Assembly: GCA_001969505.1 (NCBI GenBank)
Contig: LSSK01000318.1
Coordinates: 1 to 64,000 of the forward strand
Direction of reading: 5' to 3'
Origin: Zancudomyces culisetae
Lineage: Eukaryota > Kickxellomycota > Harpellomycetes > Harpellales > Legeriomycetaceae
Length of the DNA: 64,000 nt
Below the pieces are notes generated by a model. That model saw only the letters and a list, made by a program, of their open reading frames with translations. It did not search any database and was not told the DNA's origin. A program made the position numbers and the translations under genes. Below are positions 19,877 through 27,939 of the stretch, one piece after another (position 1 is the first letter of the stretch; every line of letters starts with the position of its first letter).

Positions 19877-22800
19877 ATGAACCAGGTTGATGGGGACGAA
19901 TTTATTGACATTGAGGGGCTGGATATAGAGAAAGAGCTCCAGAACATAGAGATGCGTTTGGGAAAGAGAGATGCGGATGCAGGAAATCAAGTAGTAAAAT
20001 CGGTGGATCTTGAGAAAAATGTAGATTCCGAGAAAAAAGAAAAAAATGGAGACAGCAAGAACGAAGAGGAAGAGGAAGAGGAAGAACAGGACGAGGACGA
20101 GGAAGAGGACGAGGAAGAGGAAAATGGTGACAATATGGATGAGCTTAACCAGGATGATTTGGAAGCGTATTTTACACAGGTTGATGATATAGGTTCAGTG
20201 GACCTTGGAGATATCAATTTTTCGAAAATCTTGGAAGATTTGCAGATAATTGGGGCAAACGCGGGAGGATCGGGAACAGGAGCAGGCATTGAAACAGGGG
20301 CAGGGGCGGATATGGGAATGGGGATGGGGATGGGAATTGGAATGGATATGGGGATTGTAGGGATTGATGGGGCAAGTTCAGTGGCAGAGGAGCAACCCAA
20401 AGAGATCGAGGAGCAGCAATTACAAGAAAAGATTATTGATAAAGGAGAAGAAACAAAAATTATAAATGAAATAGATAGTATTTTGGAAAGCAAAATATCA
20501 CAAATAGGGCTTAAGCGGGCAAGGACGCTGACAATAGGAGATAATAGGGCGCAGTCACATCCACCACTACCATCGCAGTCTTCATCACTGCTAGAGCCAA
20601 GTGAACAGGGACAGGGAGGTAGCAAAGAGGGAGACGGAAATATGATGAATGGGAATACAAAAAACAGCGAAGATCAAAATGGCGACGAGACAGAAATTGC
20701 GCGGATTAAGAGGGCGAGAACGGAATCACCAAAAATGGCGGCACGAGATGTTGTTGTTGAAATAGAGAGAAGAATTTCGAATGTAGAAGCGGAAGAAAAC
20801 AGCAATACTCCTGTGGAAGGGGTAGAAGAAGGCGAGAAGGGAGGAGAAAAGGAGAAGGAGAAGGAAACCGAAGATAAAACACGGAATGAAGAGGAGAAGA
20901 AGCTAGAAGTAGAGCAACGGGCGATCGTAGGTCAGGGAGCGGAAGAAGCAGAAAATGTAGAAACAGAAACAGAAACGGGAGAAGGAGAAGAAGCAGGGTC
21001 AGGAGCGGTAGAGATGGAAAACATTGAAGTTGAGAACAAAACTAATGGACTTGAGAATATGGAAGTAGAAAAGAAGGAGGAGGAAAAGACAAGCGAAGAA
21101 GTGGAAATTAAGACAGAGGCAAAAGTAGTGGAAGATGTGGAGATGGTTGAAGATGATGGTAAAGGATCGGAAGAAGAGGAGATGCAGGCAAAAATCAAAA
21201 AAGCGGTTCTAAAGGCAAATATGTACTACAAAGGAGCGAATTTTGAGCGATACCGAATGATGATGGGGCAGATAGGCCTGAGAGGAGGAATGGAAGTGGC
21301 AAAAAGCATAAAACAAATGTACGAAGGGCAAAAGTGGGGGAGAAAAGCGGTGGAAGTAGAATGGAATAACAAAAGCAATGTAGTATCGGTGTGTTATGCA
21401 GAAAAAGAACAACAAGAAGAGGAAAAGACGAGAGCAGTTGGGGCAGGAATAAGGGTGTATGCGGTAGATATGGGAGTAGATGAATTAAAGGAAGTGGGGA
21501 CGATTAAAATAGAGGCGATGGAAAGCAACGAGGGGGAGGATGGCATGGCGCAAAATGAATTGTATGAGTCTGGAGAGGGAATAAATAGGGTCAATAATGG
21601 GGAAAATGGAGGAATTGTGCGGGGCAAGATAGAAAGCAAGGCATTTTGGGATGGAGATAATAGGGGAGGGGGAGGAGGTAGAGTCGCATTTGTGGATCCA
21701 AGAGGAAAGATAGAAATATATACATGCAAAGAGAAGAAAATACAGACGATTGATATGGAGTGTCCAGTAGCTGCAATAGAGTGGCTTCAACAAAGCAAGA
21801 AACATGTAGCTAGAATATTTGTGGATGGGGAAAAGGAAAAAGAAAAGGAAAAGGAAGAGGAAGAGATGGAAAATATAGAAACAAAGACAGAGACAGATAT
21901 GAGTGTGGGTGTGGGTGTGGGTGCGGGTGTGGATAATGTGGAAATGGATATTGGGGGATATACAAGAGGCCGGAGGAATGGGTTTATGTACACAAATGTG
22001 GTTTTGACATGTGCAGGAAGGTTTTTGCTGAACAACAATGACAGAAAAGATAAAGCTGGGTCGGCAGATACAGCGGATGAATTGGAGCATGATGGACAGC
22101 AGTACATTGATTTAGGTGTTCCTTATAAGGATCAGTGCTCTGCAAACGAGACAGGAGTAGCAGAAAGTAGGGAAAACGATATGGAAGGTGTGTGGATGAT
22201 AACACATGCGGATATCCGGTTGGTCAACTACAAATATTTTGTAGTTGCGGCGGTGTGGAAGTGGATAAAACAGGAGGAGAGCGGGCAGGAACAAGAGGTA
22301 GAAGTAGAGGTAGAGGTAGAGGTAGAGGAGCGATGTGTATTGTATGTGATAGAGTGGAAGTGTTCGGAGAATAATTTGGAGCTATTGGATAGTGAATATG
22401 TATATGTACACACACAGTCTAGGTACGGACAGCAAGATGGTGGTGTTATTAATACTGAAGACACAGATGATATGATAGGAAAGAGGACAGAATTAGGAAG
22501 ATGTAGTCAAAACCAAAAGGCAAAATCGAGTGGTAGTATTCAACATGTTAAACTTATACAACAAACCAACCCAAATCTATATAATGGCGGCAGCAATAGT
22601 AAAAATGATAACGATAACGATAACGAGGATGATTCGAAAAAGTTGCTTGAATTTCCAATAGTGGCATTAGTAATCAGTCATATTGACAATTCAAGTCAAG
22701 AAAGCCAAAATATTGAGAATGATATTGGTATAGAATCTAACGTTTTGCAATTTTACAAAACAAAGCTTGACAAAAACCAAATAGTACATGTTTACAAGAA

Positions 22801-24469
22801 CAACAGCATTAATATCAACGACATTTGTACCAGTGTCGAGAGCTCAGGCCGAGGACTAGTAAACAACGTACAAGTGTTTAAGCCAACAGTGATTATTAGC
22901 CATAAACAGGGTGGAGATGATAATGAAACCAAGTACGAGAGACTCGGGATAAGTTTAAGCGACGGGAAATACTTATTGAGCAATGGGTGCATTGATGATA
23001 GAATTAGGTTTGCCACGCTATTTGAAGCAAGAGATGATGGTAAATATTGTACAGCAGTCAATGAAAATCTCAACTCGGCGGCACGAGTAAAAATCCGCTC
23101 TACTGGTAACCACGGTGCGAGCGGAGCAACGTTGGAATTCCTATATCTAACACGCGAGCAGTACACGACCATTCATGGTAGCGTTGGGTTTGCCAAAATA
23201 CTGTCTGCCCAACTAGCGCTGAATTTGTTGAATAATGCAAACTCTCGCGATGTGGTACAGGTTATTAAACAGCACTTTGATGCTGCCAACCAGGACGAGG
23301 AGGATCTAGCAATCCATTTACAAAGCGTGTTGGTACACAGTGGTGATCTCCTGAGTCGAGTTTTGTTTGAAAAAAATGACGGCTCGGCAAACCTAGAGTC
23401 GTGGATTTTCACTCCTACCAGCTCAACATTTACTATTTTTAGAAAATACTTTGAGCTATCCAGCACCATTCTGGCCCAGTGCAAATTCCCACCTTCGTCT
23501 TCATCCGTCAACAATGACCCAAAGAAGAACACCCTAGTAGTCGCTGCGACAAACCTCAAGATCTTTTTGGAGTTTTCGTCTATTTTGTTTAACTACCAGC
23601 GGCTACAACGCTCGTCGTTGTTCAGCCTAGAGTATAAACAACAACAACTGGTTAAATTTGCAAACTGGGCGCTAACCTTGCTGAACTTTTTGGTCAAAGA
23701 AACATTTTTGGAATCTAAATTCCACGCTTCTTTAGCCAGTCGGAGTGAAGACACCACCAACAAACCATTGTGTACTAGCGCCTTGCTTATAACTCCGATT
23801 TCTCTCAAAATCATTTCTGATGTCTTGGCTTTTATTATCAACTTTCTCACGTTTATCTCTTCGCTTTCTCAGTCCCAACCACAAACTAACATTAACCCAA
23901 ATAACGCTCTGCTTCAATTTAGCCAATATGTAAAACGTACTTTTCCTCTTCAACCCAAGACTTTACTCAGTATTGTAAATTCTATTTCCCAACATGTCAA
24001 CAATACCACATTTGCTCCTGCTTCCACTTATTCCATCTTTGATCTGCTAATCAAAAACACCGACCCTTCTCACCACAACCATGACCTCCGCTCCCTTATC
24101 TTTTCCTCTATCCAATCCCAGATCTCCTCCGAGTTTGCCTCTGACTCTACTCTTCTGCTTGATCTAATCAAATTCAAAAACAAAAATCTCGATTCTCTGT
24201 TGGTTTCCTCTCAACATTCATCCACTCCCGAACTTGTAAATAACCCCAACGCCAACCCTTCTTATTCCATTGAGCTGCCTTTATTCGGTTCTTCATCCTC
24301 CACTCGCTCTTTAGCCACTATAAATTCATCCTCCGATCCTAGCTCTGCCACCCCAGCAAACCCAAAACCAGGTTACTCGCTTCCATCCATAAATATGCCC
24401 AACATTTCCCTCTTCAACACTCCCATAAATACCCACAATCAACTGAACTATGTTGGCCTACAACGTTAA
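19877..24469 (+). CDS. Large acidic protein, possible Mediator subunit 16
   Basis: A single 1530-residue frame. Residues 1-450 are low complexity: Glu/Asp runs, a Gly-Met repeat and Lys/Glu tracts. Residues about 460-980 alternate short beta-strand-like blocks (KAVEVEWNNKSNVVSVCY, RVAFVDPRGKIEIYT, GVWMITHADIRL) with acidic insertions, as in a divergent beta-propeller. Residues about 1080-1480 are helical (LVKFANWALTLLNFLVKETF). This order resembles Med16/Sin4 of the Mediator tail module, which links activators to RNA polymerase II. No single motif is decisive, so another propeller-plus-helix scaffold such as a nucleoporin is possible. Codon usage changes sharply along the gene from purine-rich to pyrimidine-rich. 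Confidence 0.55.
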   Translation: MNQVDGDEFIDIEGLDIEKELQNIEMRLGKRDADAGNQVVKSVDLEKNVDSEKKEKNGDSKNEEEEEEEEQDEDEEEDEEEENGDNMDELNQDDLEAYFTQVDDIGSVDLGDINFSKILEDLQIIGANAGGSGTGAGIETGAGADMGMGMGMGIGMDMGIVGIDGASSVAEEQPKEIEEQQLQEKIIDKGEETKIINEIDSILESKISQIGLKRARTLTIGDNRAQSHPPLPSQSSSLLEPSEQGQGGSKEGDGNMMNGNTKNSEDQNGDETEIARIKRARTESPKMAARDVVVEIERRISNVEAEENSNTPVEGVEEGEKGGEKEKEKETEDKTRNEEEKKLEVEQRAIVGQGAEEAENVETETETGEGEEAGSGAVEMENIEVENKTNGLENMEVEKKEEEKTSEEVEIKTEAKVVEDVEMVEDDGKGSEEEEMQAKIKKAVLKANMYYKGANFERYRMMMGQIGLRGGMEVAKSIKQMYEGQKWGRKAVEVEWNNKSNVVSVCYAEKEQQEEEKTRAVGAGIRVYAVDMGVDELKEVGTIKIEAMESNEGEDGMAQNELYESGEGINRVNNGENGGIVRGKIESKAFWDGDNRGGGGGRVAFVDPRGKIEIYTCKEKKIQTIDMECPVAAIEWLQQSKKHVARIFVDGEKEKEKEKEEEEMENIETKTETDMSVGVGVGAGVDNVEMDIGGYTRGRRNGFMYTNVVLTCAGRFLLNNNDRKDKAGSADTADELEHDGQQYIDLGVPYKDQCSANETGVAESRENDMEGVWMITHADIRLVNYKYFVVAAVWKWIKQEESGQEQEVEVEVEVEVEERCVLYVIEWKCSENNLELLDSEYVYVHTQSRYGQQDGGVINTEDTDDMIGKRTELGRCSQNQKAKSSGSIQHVKLIQQTNPNLYNGGSNSKNDNDNDNEDDSKKLLEFPIVALVISHIDNSSQESQNIENDIGIESNVLQFYKTKLDKNQIVHVYKNNSININDICTSVESSGRGLVNNVQVFKPTVIISHKQGGDDNETKYERLGISLSDGKYLLSNGCIDDRIRFATLFEARDDGKYCTAVNENLNSAARVKIRSTGNHGASGATLEFLYLTREQYTTIHGSVGFAKILSAQLALNLLNNANSRDVVQVIKQHFDAANQDEEDLAIHLQSVLVHSGDLLSRVLFEKNDGSANLESWIFTPTSSTFTIFRKYFELSSTILAQCKFPPSSSSVNNDPKKNTLVVAATNLKIFLEFSSILFNYQRLQRSSLFSLEYKQQQLVKFANWALTLLNFLVKETFLESKFHASLASRSEDTTNKPLCTSALLITPISLKIISDVLAFIINFLTFISSLSQSQPQTNINPNNALLQFSQYVKRTFPLQPKTLLSIVNSISQHVNNTTFAPASTYSIFDLLIKNTDPSHHNHDLRSLIFSSIQSQISSEFASDSTLLLDLIKFKNKNLDSLLVSSQHSSTPELVNNPNANPSYSIELPLFGSSSSTRSLATINSSSDPSSATPANPKPGYSLPSINMPNISLFNTPINTHNQLNYVGLQR
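20055..20124 (+). repeat. GA-rich low-complexity tract encoding Glu/Asp runs
   Basis: Short gaagag and gacgag repeats encode an almost pure Glu/Asp segment near the N-terminus of the large acidic protein. A likely site of replication slippage. Confidence 0.6.
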
Positions 24470-24726
24470 ATTTGTTTTTTATTTTTTTATTTTTTCATTT
24501 TTTTCATGCTTTATTACTAACAGGACTAATTCTTTATATATTCTTTATTCAATCTTTATTCATCCTTTAATCTATAATTTAAATCATTAATCATCAATAC
24601 AATCTATTACATACAAATACTCCGCAACCCCATTCCTTCTTTTACTTTCCATTCCATCCCCCCCCCTTCCGCTTCCCCTTTCCCCGTTCTTCTTCTCCAC
24701 CGCTCCTCCTAGACTCATGATATCTG
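24470..24726. other. Pyrimidine-rich convergent spacer
   Basis: A 257-bp spacer between two converging genes. The plus strand is strongly C/T-rich at 24630-24715. It probably holds both 3' ends. Confidence 0.45.
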
Positions 24727-25308
24727 CTATTTATAACTTAGATTATCTATCTCGCTATCCATAATCGCACGATCCAACGAATACTGGGGATCTAGCTCCA
24801 TCCTGGATTTGGATTTAAACTCAACAGGGCCAAACTCCTCAATCGCCTCCAACAGTTCTAGTTCGGAAACCTTGGAGCCAAACAAGTATCCCAGACACTC
24901 CGAATCAAAGTTCCCAATAATATCATCGCCTGGTCCGTCGATATCACCTGGATCACAGCCACCATCGCCAAAGAACCCGTCTATCCCACCACGCCCACGA
25001 GCCCCAACCATATTTTCGTGTGGTAGCAGCGATGCAGGCGGCGTCTCAAATGTGCCGTTCTCATTAATGAGCTGTACATATCTCCGTCGAAACTCTGCAT
25101 TCTTTTGCTTGTCCACCTTCATGAGGTTGTGTATATATACCTGCTTGGCGAATGAGACGTGCTCGGCCTGGTCTGGTGCTGTGCTGAATTTTGGTTTTGG
25201 TTTTTTCGAAAAATATATGTTGTTTCCTGTATCCAGGTAAAATTCAAGTTGCTTTTTCCTGACCGAGTCAATAGCGCTGGTATTCGTATTATCGTTGTTG
25301 TACTCCAT
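24727..25308 (-). CDS. Conserved-looking hypothetical protein
   Basis: A 193-residue single-exon protein that I do not recognise. The N-terminus is Asn/Thr-rich. Residues about 45-85 look like an amphipathic helical region (HVSFAKQVYIHNLMKVDKQK, then a basic FRRRY). The middle is Gly/Asp-rich (GARGRGGIDGFFGDGG). The C-terminal 50 residues are acidic and helical, with alternating Leu and Glu. No signal peptide or membrane segment. It shares a 225-bp divergent promoter spacer with the RMI1-like gene. Its length, start and lack of stops support a real gene. Confidence 0.6.
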   Translation of the reverse strand: MEYNNDNTNTSAIDSVRKKQLEFYLDTGNNIYFSKKPKPKFSTAPDQAEHVSFAKQVYIHNLMKVDKQKNAEFRRRYVQLINENGTFETPPASLLPHENMVGARGRGGIDGFFGDGGCDPGDIDGPGDDIIGNFDSECLGYLFGSKVSELELLEAIEEFGPVEFKSKSRMELDPQYSLDRAIMDSEIDNLSYK

Positions 25309-25533
25309 TTTTATTTTATTGTTTTTTTTTTGTCATTAACTATCGGGTTTTCTGCATTTTAGACATTTATATTTGTTTATTTTATCTCTTTTAAATTGAA
25401 AAAGAATATGAAAATCAATAATGATTTCATCTATAAATTTGTAAAATTACTTTAAAAAAATTATATATTTACTTTCATCTAGACTTTTCAATATGGAATA
25501 ATATTAATAATAGAAATAATAATAAAAATAATA
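25309..25533. promoter_or_regulatory. Divergent promoter spacer
   Basis: These 225 bp separate the 5' ends of the hypothetical protein (minus) and the RMI1-like gene (plus). A poly-T/A run sits beside the minus-strand ATG. No factor site is recognised. Confidence 0.4.
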
Positions 25534-26977
25534 ATGTTCAGTATCCGCAAACCCACAATCTTGGAAACATTCAAAAACAAATACAACGTTATACTTAAAG
25601 AAGCCTGGCTGGACTCGTGCATTTCACAATTTACCACCAATCAAAATACAAGCGCACCAGAGCTACTCGACACCTTTGTATTCTCGCGTTTTTTGGATTC
25701 CAGACTATCAAACTCTACCAATCCTTCACTGGACCTTTCCACCAAGCATTTCCATATCTTGGAGATCATCGATATCCAGGATGTCGGTATCAGCAAGTTC
25801 AAGTTGTACACCGCGATAAAGCTGAAAAACGACGCCCGCAACCAAACAACCCAAATCAATTTGTTGAACAACAGCATTTACGCCCAAAAGATTCTCAACC
25901 AAGCGTCCGAAATCAAACGCTCCGGTCTTCAGGATGGAAATTTACCAGGACAGGGTGTACACCCGGGCCAGGGACCCCAGGGTCACGGTCAGGACCAGGG
26001 AAACGACGACGATTTTTTTGAATTTGGAGACGAAAATGACAAAGAGTAGGTTCTACTTTCTACTTTCTATTCTCTACTTTCCTTCCAGTAATAACCCTGT
26101 GATATATGCTTCATTTATTACATGATCCTTTCTGTGTTTATTTCATTTATTTCATTCTCAATTTATCCATTGAGACGATTTAGCTGGAAATACATTTCAC
26201 AACTACACTAATTAAATATAGGAACAATCCCCAAGGATACAACCCAGAATTCAGCAAGTATCACCACTACCACTATTTATCCTCCCCCCTCCCACCCTTT
26301 ACTTTTACTTTTTTTCTTTTTATTTGTCTCTAAATTGTTTATCTACTCTAACAATAGATCCCTTAGATACAGTTGTCAACGGGTTGCCCCGAAACATGCT
26401 CAAACTGGTTTTGTCTGATGGTGCATCCCAGCTTGTAGGCTTGGAGCTTAATGAAAGAAACAAAAACCTGGATCTACACGTGTGCCTGCCATTGGGAACC
26501 AAGGTAAGCCACACCCCCATCCCCCTCCTTACCTCACTTCTTCCATATTTTTATTCCTCCTTAATACTTGTGTTTAGTCCCCAGTACATCATATTCGCTT
26601 TTCCATGTTTTTTTTTATTTGGTATCCACACAAAAATTCATTTTTTTTAAAAAAAAAGTACACAAGAAACCATATATATCTCTGTCTGTCTCTCACTCTC
26701 AGTCTCACTCTCTCCCCCTATCCCTTTGTTCCACTAACAAACTTTTAATAACCATTAGTACATTGATGAACTGATACATTGGTAGGTTCTCTTAAAAAAC
26801 CCAAATACACTCGCACCTTCAAACATTGTCGTCCTTGACAACGAGTCAATAGAACTACTGGGCGGTTGTGGTTACCAAAACACCACAGCAAACGAAAAAA
26901 TTCTTCTGGACCGGCTTGCCCAGGACCTTGGAATTCCTACCGGAAATGGAGCACCCAATCTTCAGCAGTCCAGGTAA
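25534..26977 (+). CDS. RMI1: RecQ-mediated genome instability protein 1 (Rmi1)-like, multi-exon; internal junctions unresolved
   Basis: Rmi1 is the OB-fold partner of the Sgs1/BLM helicase and topoisomerase III in Holliday-junction dissolution. The first exon (25534 to about 26045) encodes [13 protein letters not shown], the N-terminal helical region, and ends in an acidic tail. An exon ending at 26503 encodes [19 protein letters not shown]...LPLGTK, the core OB strands. The last part (26786-26977) encodes VLLKNPNTL...IELLGG. I could not close the frame between exon 1 and the middle exon with standard sites. An in-frame TAG (26783-26785) lies where OB coding seems to continue. It could be an alternatively spliced gene or a decaying one. 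Its 3' end overlaps Elongin C. Confidence 0.6.
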
Positions 26978-27472
26978 TCGGCCGCCATCATTAGTTCTAG
27001 CGCAATCTCAGGCTCGATTGGAAATTCGGGAATTTCCATGTACACCTGCGCAGCTGCTGAATTAGCAGAGTACTTCCACTTGTATATTAGATATTTGCAT
27101 ACTTGGTTCAGAATCCTACCTCTATTAAACAATAATTTTTGTTTTTTTTTTGATAAATGTTTGCTTAAATGAACAACAATATCTCGATGAGAAGACCATT
27201 CTAGTCTCTTTTTTTTTGTTAAACCTCCTTTAAATTTTAAACATAAATACATTTAGGCATTACTCTATATCTGGGAATACAATTTCATTGCTCGTGGCTT
27301 CGGCAAACTGAGCAATTTCGTCATCGTCAGCTCCGAGATCATACCCCTCTAACATTCGACTGATCGTTCCGGACTGCACGGCAATTTCCTTATCCAGATA
27401 AAATTCATAGTCGTCGCCGCTAATGATTCTTACTTTTGGTGACTGATTTTGGATCATTTTTTGTACCTTCAC
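26962..27472 (-). CDS. ELC1: Elongin-C (Skp1-like BTB/POZ adaptor), two exons
   Basis: Elongin C bridges SOCS/BC-box proteins to cullin ubiquitin ligases and is part of Elongin complexes. Exons 27472-27264 and 27121-26962 give 122 residues (human 112). Exon 1 encodes the [20 protein letters not shown] start of the BTB fold. Exon 2 encodes [15 protein letters not shown] and the diagnostic C-terminus [19 protein letters not shown] followed by DYLDC. The junction is GT-AG and phase-consistent; the intron is 142 nt. The last 16 bp of coding (26962-26977) overlap, on the opposite strand, the inferred end of the RMI1-like gene. Confidence 0.9.
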
Positions 27473-27939
27473 TATTTTTTTCTTTTATACCTGAATCCAA
27501 GCTTTTTGGGATCTTGAAAATGTATTTAATAATGTGGGTAAAAGTTTGCGTAAAAAATGAGATTATCATAAAACTATTTTTCTAAAATAAATAAATTGAT
27601 CCAATTCCATTTGTAATAATTTCAGATTTAACAAAAAAAAAAGCAAATACCATCGAGCTACTGCTGCACCAAACGGTATTTAACCCTCCATGATTCGCAA
27701 AAGTTGTTGGTTTGTGTTCTTTAATTCTCATAATGTCCAAGTGGTATCAATAACAATGCTGGTAATAATAATGCTAAAAGTAATAAAAGGTAAAATTGTA
27801 TAAACAATAGCGAACATGAGAAAAACGTACAAGTACTACAAAAGCTAAACGGATGCACAACAAAAAAAAAAAAAGCCGCATGAATAAAACTATCATGCTA
27901 AGCAGCATCAACATTAGTGATAATGATAATAATAACAGA
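27473..27939. other. Spacer, no recognisable gene
   Basis: A 467-bp AT-rich spacer between the 3' end of the Sel1 gene and the 5' end of Elongin C, which are in tandem on the minus strand. It should hold the Elongin C promoter. Nothing else is seen. Confidence 0.45.

Noticed and set aside
19987-24000. Many long open frames antisense to the large acidic gene, including runs of Ser/Pro/Tyr-like repeats
   Set aside because: They are shadows of purine-rich, low-complexity coding on the plus strand and have no recognisable domain.
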